A stretch of DNA of 64,000 nt from contig OZ024849.1 in NCBI GenBank assembly GCA_964017145.1, positions 930,001 through 994,000 of the forward strand, written 5' to 3'. The notes beneath the pieces were generated by a model. That model worked only from the letters and a program-made list of their open reading frames with translations, did no database searches and was not told where the DNA came from. This stretch comes from Agrocybe praecox. Its lineage: Eukaryota > Basidiomycota > Agaricomycetes > Agaricales > Agrocybaceae. The position numbers and the translations under genes were made by a program. This document shows positions 31,043 through 42,533 of the stretch, piece after piece (the first letter of the stretch is position 1; every line of letters begins with the position of its first letter).

Positions 31043-32791
31043 TAAGGTGCTTGCTGCGGGGTTGAGTGTGTATGTACGATTTGTACTTTGTATATACTCC
31101 GAAGCAAAACCCAATCAATGTGATTAGTTCTTTCGTGGGAGGGATACGCGATACGCGTCGTTAATTATGTTTTCTCTCTAAAGATACGCTCTCTAATGCA
31201 ACAGAACGTTTCCTAGGATCGAAGATCACAAGTGTTTGAGTAGCTTACGCACAAAGCGAAGTTCCTCAGAAAGTGTAAACGTAGGTTTAATGTGTTTCCA
31301 CAAGATGTAGTGTGTAGGTAATTCGCCACTTAGGCTGGATACTTAATCCAAAGTCTTTTAATCACTTAGAAAGGGGACTCAATCCTAAACGGGCCACTTA
31401 GGCGTCACTTAGACTATTTGCCACTTAGGCAGGGAACTTATCCCTCGGAACGGGCCACTTAGGCGTCACTTAGACAATTTGCCACTTAGGCAGGGAACTT
31501 ATCCCTAGGAACGGGCCACTTAGGCGTCACTTAGACAATTCTTGCCACTTAGGCAGGTATTAAGCTTTATGTCACTTAAGACAGAGGAAACTTTATCCCA
31601 ATACGTTTATTTAGGTTCCTCGAGAACTCTACAAGTTAACTCAAGTAGCTCAACTAACGCCAAGATGCTCAAATGACATGGTAGGTAGTCTGTTCAATAA
31701 AACCAACTCTCGTGGAGATTTATTAGGTACCAAAGGTCGATCCTAGGAGTTTGCAACTTAATGCGCGTTCCTCGAATGTGGACAACTGGGTTCTAGTTTA
31801 TCTGGGGTGCTACGGTAATTTACAGGCTGCTTATATACTGCTAGGTTTCGGAAAATACAGGAATACTTGGAGCGGATCGGAAATGCTCGGAAAATACAGG
31901 AAATAATATTATTGGTTAACACTAGGTAGCTCCACTCGATGCATAAGCAACCAGTAGGTACCATGCGTGTTTTTGTATACCCTCGGAAGGGTTCGTATGG
32001 TTGGGCAAGTCGCTGACTCGAGCATGACGCTCCGAGGGCGCTTATTCGCATTAGCCGACGATCATTGATCGACGTCGTAGGGTCCGAAGCATCGGAGTTC
32101 CGTGGTATCGTATGGATCTACAATCCTCGGCTCCACAACTGCCATTTAAGGTAACTGCGCATATCCGAGGGTCTTAAGACCATGTGTAAGCGTTCCTAGG
32201 AACTTCTCCTTTTAGGTTTATCAGCGATCTGACTCGAGCAGACGTCGGCAAGTCCTAATTGACATTACTAGTGCTTGTCTCGTCGTTTGCATAGTGCCCA
32301 CTATGTTCCTAGGGACCAGTAATGTACTTTGTTAATGCTAGGATCAGTCCTACCGCCTTGAGTTAGCGTTCCTAGGAACGTTGGCAGTAGTTTACATGTA
32401 CTTTCATATGGTGGGAACTTTCCGTTTCCATATTAGGTAGATGTGGACGCATCGCGCACTGCGTAATAATAAGTGGCTATAGCGCCGTTTAAGCTTATTA
32501 TCAGCAGGCTCTAGCTTACATTCCTGATGGTTGAATATTATCCTAGGAGCCTTCGATCCTGCTGCATCGCTGTTAAAGCGTTCCACGCATTTCCGAGGAA
32601 CTACTATAACTAACTCTAGCATTCGTAAGGTTCGTCCTAGGGTTCGTAGAATGGTTTCCCCTAGCCAAACATGTAGCTATCCTCGCTCTGTACTTATGTA
32701 GACTTAATAATAAACGTGTTTATTATGCCGAAAATTAAGTAGGATAGATACTTGGTTAAAGTTCAGTCACAGCCGAACACCAGTCGTATCA
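31043..32791 (-). repeat. 3' LTR of the 16.4-kb element
   Basis: 1749 bp, unusually long. In element orientation it starts TGATACGACTGG and ends GCACCTTA. It contains a 61-bp tandem repeat and many copies of CCTAGG/CCTCGG, including two copies of the palindrome GTTCCTAGGAAC. Short open frames (31758-32051, 32404-32622) show no protein features. Confidence 0.95.
31389..31555. repeat. 61-bp tandem repeat inside the LTR
   Basis: Nearly three copies of a 61-bp unit starting ACGGGCCACTTAGGCGTCAC, with the internal word GCCACTTAGGC repeated twice per unit. The same array is in the other LTR at 45997-46163. Confidence 0.9.
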
Positions 32792-32802
32792 TCTCCCCCC
32801 AA
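32792..32802 (-). other. Polypurine tract of the 16.4-kb element
   Basis: TTGGGGGGAGA on the minus strand, directly upstream of the 3' LTR start TGATAC. This fixes both the element's orientation and the LTR boundary. Confidence 0.8.
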
Positions 32803-33162
32803 CTTATAATTTGGACTGTCCTCAGTCATACTTCGAGTTAGGCCTCTGCCGTTTTCTGGTTTTTGCTTGCCTATCAGATAAAAACTCTCGTCTCATCTTT
32901 CTCTTTGACAGGTCTTTTACTATCGGACTTAGCCATATTACTTGTAAGCTTTTTCTTTATTAATTACAAGCTCATGCTATTTTTAGTTTCGAGTTCTCCA
33001 CGCCTTAAGGCCTTTGCGAATAACGAAATAAACTCTTGAGAAGTTTGATACGAGTCACGTCGTAATCGCTTCTGGTTCAGGGTCGATTTTCCCCTAGGAT
33101 ATAAGGAGGTCTGGTAGGGTTTATTCGCTAAGTCCCCCTTTTCTTTCCTTCCCTTTATCCCT

Positions 33163-35194
33163 ATGTCTACCTTTGGTAAGGCCTCGTACCCGGCTGGCTT
33201 TATTGAGTACGACGTTGACTCCTTGTCTTCTCTCGACGCCGAGAAGGCCTACTTGCTTCTCAAATCTGAGTTTGATACTCTGAACGACCTTGTGAAGCCT
33301 TTCCTTGCCTCGGTCCGTTCAAAACAAAGGGCTTTGACCATCGCCGGGTATGCGGTCCCTGTGCTAGAGGCCATGCAACCCCACATCGTACGTCCCTTCC
33401 ATTCTTTTTCTTATGTTACCATGTCCTTACACCGCCCTCATCCTTAGAGCGGTTCTTGGACTCGTCCCGAAGCTCATAAGCTCCTATGCCGGTTTCGCCT
33501 TCGATGGGCTACTGTGGCGACTCTTTGTCTCATGTTTTGTCCTCCATCGGAACCAGTAGTAGAGGTTTTCGACGATTTCTACGTTAACGGTACCCCCTCT
33601 CTGGCCACGACTGCCGAATTATGGAACCAGTGCGACGTTGGATCCGACGCCGATGAATTCTTGAACCAGTATGCCAAGATTCAAAAGCAGATTGCAACAA
33701 GGAACGCGAAGAACACGAAGAACACGAAGAACACGAAGAACGCGAAGGGTGCGAAGAAAACCTCGTCCAAAAACCCGCGCCCTAAGCCCGAGCGTCCATC
33801 CTCTTCGAAAGCTGCAACGCACGTCGTCGATTCCAGTTCCGAGGACGAAGACGCACCTCTAGTCCAGCCGGACATCGACGAGCTTGAGGGGGTATCGGAG
33901 GACGGCGCGACGCCTGTCCCTGCTCCCAGCTCCGATGGTGTCGAAGTTAGTGGTTCCCTTCTCCCTTCTATCGCGACTCTCACGCCCGTTCATTCCACTC
34001 GCTCTTCTACTCGAAAGCTCGTCTCGGAAGTCTTGCTTCCACCACCTTCTCGTATTGGCACTCTTCGCAACAAACGCGTCCACACTTCCTCGGAAGTGGC
34101 CGACGACGACCCCTCTGCGAAGCGTCCCAAACGAGGCAGTATCAAGGCTACTCAGGACTTTGTCAAGACTGAGCCCCATACGACTCATAAGGTATGTTTT
34201 CTATTTTATTTTATTTTTCCAGTCCTTGCTCCTTATGAGCTGACTTTTTATTTCTTAGTCGGGCAAGAAGGCAGCCGCTGAGCAGCGTGCCGCCAACCTT
34301 TCCGCCTATTCTGCTCCCCTGTCGTCCGTCATTCGATGGGACGACGTCCTAGGGTTCACTCTGCACGTCGAACCTGTAAGTCTCTGCTTCCGCAATCTTT
34401 TTCCTTTATGCTAAACGTTTTTTTTCATAGCATGCAACGGAATGCAGCGTGTGCGTTGGTCAACTCCTCGAATGTACCCCTGCCGTCTTCGGACAACTCT
34501 GCGGTACTTGTGACACCCGCCACATTACGTGCTGTGATCACAAGGCGGAGGACACAGTCCGACTCGCTCACCGCAACGCTGCCTACGAGTGCGGTACTTT
34601 TTCCATTCATCGTAAGTCCCATATTTCTTTGTCTTTCTCAAAAATCTATTACTAAACGTCTTCTTTTTAGATCTCAAGGACCTTGTCGAGCGTGCCCGCG
34701 AATCTCGCGAACAGGAACGTCGCCTCTTGGACCTCTTTAGGTCCCAGCAGGCCATATCCATCGATCTCGAGATCCAAATGCAGCAGTTCATTCGTGACAC
34801 GGTCGTTCTTTTCCCAGAAGGTCCCGGCGCTATCATCTGCTCCGCTTTCGAGGACGTGCACGTCTTTCAGGCGTTCTGCCGTCAACTCTCTGCACTGAAC
34901 TTTCCTCCTTCCGACGCGGACGACCGTATCCAAACGCTCGAACTTCTTCTTCGCCGCATGCCTGATGCGATCAAGGCTCACTTTCCACCTCGTCTTCGCA
35001 CCCTGCTCGACTCGTCTCTCCCCTTCTTCCACATCCCCGTTGACGCACCTTCTACCATCGTCAATACCTCTGCTAGCACCGCCGGGTTGCCTCCGGATCA
35101 GGATGACTTGGTTATAGAGGTTCCTCGGGCGGAAGAGGACGTGGTCATGGAGCCAGTCGTTGCGAATGATGACGCAAGCGCCCCCCCTGCTTAA
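33163..35194 (+). CDS. Antisense cargo gene 1: acidic protein with a cysteine cluster, 5 exons
   Basis: Predicted exons 33163-33387, 33448-34191, 34259-34375, 34431-34611 and 34671-35194 join in frame to 596 residues; all introns are GT..AG and 54-68 bp. N-terminal part: helical-looking (LDAEKAYLLLKSEFDTLNDL). Middle: a tandem NTK/NAK run (about 33705-33750), a Lys-rich stretch, then Ser/Asp/Glu-rich disorder and a basic KRPKRG signal. Exon 4 encodes a cysteine cluster CSVCVGQLLEC...CGTC...CCDH, which looks like a small zinc-binding module. C-terminal: coiled-coil-like (VERARESREQERRLLDLF) and an acidic tail. Lies on the strand opposite to gag-pol, just after the 3' LTR. I do not recognise the family; a DNA-binding or regulatory role is a guess from the Cys cluster and the basic patch. 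Confidence 0.72.
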
Positions 35195-35724
35195 CTCTCC
35201 TAGAAAATCTTTTCGGTTCTATTAAATTAGAACACTATGTCTTATTCATTTTCTAGAGTAGCGTTTTCGTAGGTCGGGGTTCTTTATATTTTTGTACAAC
35301 GTATATCCCTTTTTGCGGGTTCTTTGCCCCAACGAAATTTATAATCTTTTTTCTTGTTCGTTTACTTTGCACAACATTTCTAAGAATCTCCCTTAAGTAT
35401 TTCAAGAAAACTTATAAGCCCTTGAGAAACTTAAAAGAAGACGGCTCTTCCAAGTTGCTAGGATATCTCTGTTGGCTGGTAGGCCGGCTCCCCCCAACTT
35501 AAAGAAGCGACCTCCCGGTCGACCTAGGAAAATCTGATATGCCGGAGATGCCCATGTTTCGCTTAGCAGCACAACCAAAAACGGCTAATCATCTTCCCAG
35601 ATTGGAAAAAAAATGATGGCCTAATTCCGTGTGGCCGCGTGCAACAAAAGTATCCAGCGCGATCTTCCAGAGGCCCATAAAAGGTGTGACAAACAAAAGG
35701 CTGAACCTCGACGGCTCCTTGGCT

Positions 35725-36447
35725 ATGTCTGTCTACCCACCCCTAGGAGTTATCTTCAACCCCCAAGCATTGTCAGATACCATGGACCAGTATCAAACTG
35801 AGGCTATGTTGTATCTGGACATACTTGACGATTTGCTAGAGACGCCTATCCAGGCTAATCCTGCTCGAGTAACATTCCTAGGAACTGATCAACGATGGTT
35901 CGCACTTGTCAGCGCCAAACAACGCCTGGACGAAGCACTTTCCAATCCTGCCAATGGTACCGAGGAACTCCAAAAGGAGCGTAACTTGCCTCCCCTGGAG
36001 CTCATACTCAAGGTAACCGCTGCCTTGGTAAGACCAACCCGTCGTCCTTATGTTGTATGCGAGGAGAACTCACTCCTCTTAGATGCAGTTCCATCCTGAC
36101 AACATCAAGTACGGCACAGAGCTTGGACACATATTCATTGACATTAGCTTTCACTGGGTGGTCATATGGTAGATGAACTTCACTGCCTCGCCGATGAACG
36201 CCTGGATATGTCGTGTTTTATTCGACCACACACTTCCTAGGTGTTCCGAGCGTACTGTAATGGTACGTTATGATTTCAAGAACTGTTCTCGGATTATATT
36301 ATTAATGCAACTGGGTTTCAGTCGTGCGGCGGTTCGTGGGGGGATCGCCTTGAATCGTTCCTCGCATCCAACGCTCCTCTTGCACTAACCAGCAAACTTC
36401 AGCGCATTTTCAAGTTTCGCATGTGGCACCAAGGCCAAGTATCTTAG
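35725..36447 (+). pseudogene. Antisense cargo gene 2: unknown protein with an in-frame TAG
   Basis: ATG 35725 opens MSVYPPLGVIFNPQALSD. Predicted exons are 35725-36012, 36083-36262 and 36322-36447, with introns of 70 and 59 bp. Exon 2 carries a TAG at 36170-36172 between FHWVVIW and MNFTASPMNAW, yet the same frame stays open on both sides and splices cleanly into SCGGSWGDRLESFLASNAPL, ending TAG at 36445. Either the stop is a recent nonsense change, or there are two small genes of about 125 and 71 residues. No known domain recognised. Confidence 0.5.
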
Positions 36448-36816
36448 AAGAGTTTTTCCAGAGCAGGCTTCATTCCTAGGGTTCCAAATGCGCTTCATCG
36501 GAATGGTGAAGTTTTCATTCGATCAGTAGAGCAGCATTTGTACTGTACCCTTTTTAGACCGATCCACCGTTGCCCATATGCAGTCATTGTGCTCCAACTC
36601 GATCCTTAATACAATTCCCACTTCCGCTCTCGCAGTCCGAGTAAAAATTTTACTGTTGTGTCTCCTCGCGCACATGTCTTCCCGAACGGGGCCACATGGT
36701 TCCTCGGAATGACGACTCTGTCAAATTTAACCACAGCACTATAAAGGCGGGTCGATTTTCGAGGTCCTAGGATTCAACACCAAGGTGCTATCTTCCCAGT
36801 ACACGCTTTTTCTTGC

Positions 36817-38177
36817 ATGCCCGACCTTTCTCCCAGCGTCCTCGAGGTGAAAGCTGCGGTAGGTGTGCAATACCACCTTGCCAAAGCCGAAACCATTTCC
36901 TCGGAGAAAAATGGCGAGTCAGCCTCCGCTCACTTGGCTCTCATCTGCGAGAAACTTGTAAGTGACCTTCCTAGGACTGCTCTTCTCTGCTTAACACGCT
37001 CCCCTCGACATCGCTCAGGCTCCCTGGTTCGAACAGTCAGACAATGTCTGGCTTGCTGGACAAGAGGCGTTTGACTTGGTGTTCAATCTCCGAGATTCTC
37101 TTGCAGCACTCATACGCTTAGGCAGCGAGTATTCCAGGAGGTTCTCCAAGGAGGCCCAGTCCATTAGTCTTCTCATCAAGTTCATCTATGCCAAGCGCAC
37201 TTCTACTGGTCTCTACTGCCCCGGCGGTCCTCCATTCATGAATCTGAAGAAGAAGACTTCGTCCGAAACTGTCAAAAAAGCCACAACTGCGGACCCTGAG
37301 GTTGCAGATAATGGAGCACACACCGCGGTATGTCCATTCCTTTTACTTCCTCGGATCGTTTTGACTGACGCCTTTCGTTAGAACAAACAACGCTCTGGTC
37401 GTTTGTATAAAGAGAAGGTTGACTCGGAAGAGGTAGAGGTCGTATCTTCTACTACCTCTAATTTTGAGCTGACTTCTGACGAGGTAATGAAAACCCTATC
37501 CCCTTTCCTTATGAACCTTATTCACGCGGTGCAGGCTATGCAAGTCGACGACAACATGGTGGAGGTGGCTTCTATTGTCAGCGCTCCCCCCGCGTCGCAG
37601 AGCCGCAAAGGTAAAGGATCTAAAAGAGAGGTCCTCTCTCCCAAGGCAAGTACCTTATTTCTCTTCCTAGGAAATTGGGACTGATTCATTACTCGTACCA
37701 GCCGGAGGCTTCCTCTTCCTCGAAACCTTCCAAGGCCGAGAAACGTGCTGAAACTCGCATGCTCGAGTTCGAGGACGTTCCTGGAATTGCTACAGACTCT
37801 GGATCTTACAAGAAAGCGTCCAAGTCGGTCAAGAAGAGCAAAACCAAGGATACTGTGGACAGTACGTTTTGATTTTCTCTTATGTGTTTTGTTCCTCGGA
37901 CACTAATTTTCTTGCTTTAGTTACCCTCGAGAACACTATTCTTCCAAACACCTTCTCGCCTCAATCTACAGCCGTCGCTATGAACATTGCTGAGAGCATC
38001 ACTGCGAAGTTCCCTCAAAACCGCGATGTCGCTGCACTTGAGCGTCACCTTAGGTGTCTCCGGGACAGTGCTCAGGATGTTGACTACCAGATCTGGCAGT
38101 CTGTTGGGCAGCGTCAATTCATTCAGCACCAAATCGTCTCCCTCGAGAAAGCTCAGGTTGACGCTAAAAAGGACTAG
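36817..38177 (+). CDS. Antisense cargo gene 3: unknown 376-residue protein, 5 exons
   Basis: Predicted exons 36817-36957, 37019-37327, 37382-37645, 37702-37861 and 37921-38177 join in frame. Intron 3 begins with GCAAGT, a GC-AG intron; the others are GT-AG. The protein starts MPDLSPSVLEVKAA; it has a helical middle (NLRDSLAALIRLGSEYSRRF), Lys/Ser-rich linkers (KGKGSKRE, KSVKKSKTKD) and a C-terminal helical part (IWQSVGQRQFIQHQIVSLEKAQ). It ends 58 bp before the pol stop codon of the opposite strand, so gene 3 and pol converge. Function unknown. Confidence 0.68.
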
Positions 38178-39011
38178 TCTTATCCTTCCTAGGGTACAAG
38201 CTATATTCGAGTAGACTCATAATATATTTGTCTTTTTACTCATTTTCATTTTCGTTTTCTGAAGTCGATCCTCGGAGAGTTACTTCTCCTAGTATCGGGT
38301 CGTACACATCCTCGGGTCCATTCTCAATCAAATCTAGTGCCGAAGTTGGCATATCTATCAGAGTCTGAATCGACTCAGGTAGTTCTAGATGTTCTCTAGC
38401 ATAGTATGGTACTACTCTGAAGGCTCCAATTTTATTTTGTAAGACCGCTCCATTCATTTCAGCGACTATATAGGACCCTCCCCGAGTTCGTCGTATGACA
38501 ATCATCGGTCCTAGGTACCTAGGTTTCATTTTCTTATCCAAGGATTTTTCTATAGAAGTATTCCGTACCAAAACAAAATCTCCTGGCTTAAAAACGTAGT
38601 CCTTGATGACAGCTTTGTGGTCTTGCTCATATTTCAATAAACGCTCGTATTTATCCTGGTCTACCCTTTTGCGCATCTCATCCACATGAAGTTTATGCTT
38701 GGCGAGCGCTTTTGCTCGGAACCCAATTAACTCTTCATCTGATAAAATTCGCTCAGGAGGTTTAACTAACCAAGTAGCTTCTTGGGCGTCTAAAGGTAAA
38801 ATTGGTGATGCCCCTGTTACCATGAAGAAGGGTGAACATCCTAGACGTTTCCTGACCGTTACTCTATCTGCCCACTTAATGTAAGGAAAGAACCAGAACC
38901 ACTTGTTCACATCGTCTTTTCCTAGCATTTTGTACAGCATTTGTCTGACATCCCAATGTGGTCTTTCTATAGCGCCGTTGGCCTTCGAGTTATAGGGTGA
39001 AATCCGAATTC

Positions 39012-39489
39012 TGTCAGGGCAACACTATAATCAGTGTGACAAGGCCACCAACAAAGACAAAGCAAGAGAGAAGAGAGAGAAGAGAGAGAGAGGAAGAGAT
39101 AGAGATAGAGAGACACTCAATGATTCTAAGAGATCACACCAATGATAGTGGATATCCTAAGAGATTGAAGCTGGGGCTACAGCTACATACATGTCCAGTA
39201 TATATACCCTACAGCTATTCTGGAATATTCCTCCATGACATCATAGAAAGGAATGATGAGTAAGGCAATGACATCATAAAGAAAGTAAAAGAATAATGTG
39301 GAATGATGTAGAATGGATGAGGCTATGCTCATGGGAAATTAAAGTGATAAGTATCTAATCAAATGATAATCAAGAGATAATCAAGAGATAATCAAAGATA
39401 TGAAACAGATAAGATATCTACACATCTACAAAAGGGAAAAATGCGAAATAAATATAGAAAAATAAGGAAAAATAGGGGAAACCCTGACA
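39012..39489 (-). repeat. Solo LTR of the chromovirus family, inside the integrase region
   Basis: 478 bp, reverse complement of the TGTCAGGG...CCCTGACA LTR, flanked by AATTC (39007-39011 and 39490-39494). It shows that a chromovirus inserted here after the 16.4-kb element and was then lost by LTR recombination. Confidence 0.95.
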
Positions 39490-42400
39490 AATTCCCTTAA
39501 TCCCATATTTTTCCTCGAGCCATCGTGCAGCAGCTAAGAATGGTCCCCCATTGTCTGTTATGAACTCCACCATACAAGCCCATCTACAAATGATGTCTTC
39601 CCAGATCCATTGACCGATTGACTTGCCATTTTCCTTTTTCAAAGGTCTCCCTTCCATATAAGAAGATAGAGCGCACCTTCCATGGACAATATACGAGCAA
39701 CCGTTCGATGGAGGAGTCATGTTGATACAGTCCGCATGCATACTTTGAAATATGGAAGGAGTATGTGTAATAGATGGTTTTATTCTTATTAATGTCTTTT
39801 GTCTTTCCTGACAGTTATGACATGTTTTAACGAACCAGTTCACATCTTTCTCCATTTCTGGCCACCAAAATTGTTCTACTAGCAACTGGTTAGTCGCATA
39901 GAATCCTCGGTGCCCCACATGATCATGCGCAGCCGTCAACATATACATCCTTTTATCTTTGGAGACCACTAATCGGTGCTTGGTTCCATCTCCCCTTCGA
40001 TACAAACGTTCCTCGAATAATATGAATCATTTTGCTAATGTTATAAAACGTTTATACTGTTTCTCGGACATCCCTATCGGTCTGAAGGATCGATCCTTGT
40101 GCCATTCCATCACCCAATCTAACTTGTGGTCTTGTGCTTTAGCTGTGTCCGACCTATGCTCCTCGGGATATCGTATTTTCTTAAATTCGTGTTCCTCGGG
40201 TAACATAAGTGTAGATACTAGCTGTTGCACATAAGCACATCTCTCTTCTCCTAGAGCCTCTTTATTTCGACTGATGTGTTCTTCTAGGAAAGCTTTTTCC
40301 GACATACGAAACTCATCTGCTTTAGCAAGCTCTTCTGAAAAGTCTTCGACGTCTCTAGCAATGCCCTCGTACTCATCGTCTTTTTCTATTAGACCAATGA
40401 AAGATTCTAATGGTAATGGTTCAGAAACCTCCTGTAGATATCCTCTTCGGGAATCTATCTTCTCTTTGAAGGTCTCAGTTTCCAACGGCATAGGCCCATT
40501 AGGATCCGCAAACTCTATTTTGATGGGCGCTTCTGGCTCCATTTCCTCGGAACCAGCCTCCCTTAAGGGTGGATCATTGGGCTGCCTTGGCCTCCTAGAG
40601 AGTCCGTCAGGCCCGAATGTCTTTCCTGGTACATGCCTTCGAGTAAAATGATACATCCCAATTTGGTCAATCCAGCGATTGATTGTAGCATTAGGCATAA
40701 GGTCGGGATTGCGAAGCATTCCAGCGATATACTTAGCATCTGTCTCGACAATCAACTTTCGGACTCCAATTAAATGTTTTCTATTTTTCTCAAGTGCTAA
40801 TTTGAGTCCGTAGAGTTCTCGTTTGGGCTGAGAGTATCTAGCTTCGTGTTCTTCCAAGGACTGAGACCCAAAGGTAACATAGTAGCGTTTCCTAGGATCT
40901 TGACTATCCTCTTGGTAGATGTACCAGCCGGCTGCAATATAAGAAGTGTCCACCGCTAGTACTATATCTCCCTGACCATGATAGTCTATAGGCCTTAAGC
41001 ACTGAGCATCTCGGACTCCTTCTTTCATTAACTGCATACTCTTTTCTTGATCAGGACCCCATTCAAAAGGTACTCCTGCTCGCATTAGCTTGTGGATGTG
41101 TTTTGCACGATCTGCAAACCTAGGAATATATGCTCTCAATACTCCGCAAGTTCCATAGAAGGAGCGCACATCCGACACATTTTTCAAAGGTCCCCAATCG
41201 AGGATAACCTTAACTCGACTCTCAGTAGGCTTACGTCCGTCCGAGGAACATAAAGGACCCACTACTTCTACTGCGTCTGCACATATGATGGTTTTATACC
41301 CCGAGAAAGTTCCCCCAGAATATTTCATCCGTTGTATGATTCGATTTACATTTTGTAAGTGTTCCCAAACGAATCTCCTAATGCCAGGGTTCTCAGGTAA
41401 CACTTCATAGGTCCCATCCTCATTTTGGTAACGAGAGGCCGGTCCTCGGAAACCTACATCGTCGATATATGGACTTGTGTACTCAGGAATTTCATCCTGT
41501 AAGATATGGGTTACATCGTCATGGAATATAGGTACTGAGTTTGTCCAACCCATTGGTAAGGTGGTTAACCTAAGCGCTCCAAAGGGTGATTGGAAAGTGG
41601 TAAGATCCCTAGAGCTTTCAGCTAAAGTTCTCTCATCATATCCAACGTACAAATCTCCCATTCCAACACAAGCACGTCCACAGAAGTGAATAGCGAGCTC
41701 TTCCGCAGCTGGTGGAACACCTGAGTGTGCTATAGTAACAGCGTTCAAAGGTTCCAAGCTTTGGACTATTCGAAGACTTTTCCCATCTTTCTTTAATACA
41801 GCAAACCACCTCGAACGATAGGACAAACACGAAGGTTCCATTACTCCACTTTTCAATTTGGATCGGATTAATTCGCACAAAGGTTCGTACAATCCTGGTG
41901 AAATTGGAATGTTTTTAAACACCCAAGGAGTGTGTTCTACCGTAGGCATAATGACCGGTGGAAAGAACTCCTCCTTGAATTTTCCTCTTTCCGAATCATC
42001 CCAAGCGAAAGCTTCGTTCTGGTTCATAAGTAGCTCGTGTATTGATTTCCGTTCCTCGGACCACAGAAAGTCCCTTTCGTGCTTGGCATCAAAGGCTTTC
42101 ATGCGTTCCTCGGTGTACCTTCCTGTTGGTTGGAAGTCCGGTGGGTTAACACTCAAGGGTGGCATATCTTTCAACGGATCCCCTTGAATATTCCGATGAA
42201 TTCTCAGATTTTCAGGAAGTTCGGTATAAACTGGTCGCACTTTCTTGTCTACCGGTTTGTACTTCTTTCCTAGGAACACTGAGGCGGCCGGTTCATTCTC
42301 CTTGACCTCAGGTTTGATATCTTGTAGATAAATCTGGAACTTTCTCTTGTCCGCAGTCTCTACATGCTCGCTATCTACTGCTCTTGACAAGAAAACATTT

Positions 42401-42533
42401 CTTAGGCCATCCTTGGAAAATGCTTTCTTATCCACCTGCGTCGTATACGATTCTATTATTATTTCTCCAGTTTTATGATCATACTCAAAGACAACTGCCG
42501 CCTCTCCCTGGTCTTCCAGTTCATTAAGGCAAT

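Noticed and set aside
31758..32622. Small genes in the 1749-bp LTR
   Set aside because: Short open frames identical in both LTRs simply because the LTRs are identical; no codon bias or motif.
33163..38177. An envelope-like gene in the large element
   Set aside because: The genes are on the strand opposite to gag-pol, have introns and show no signal peptide or membrane anchor.
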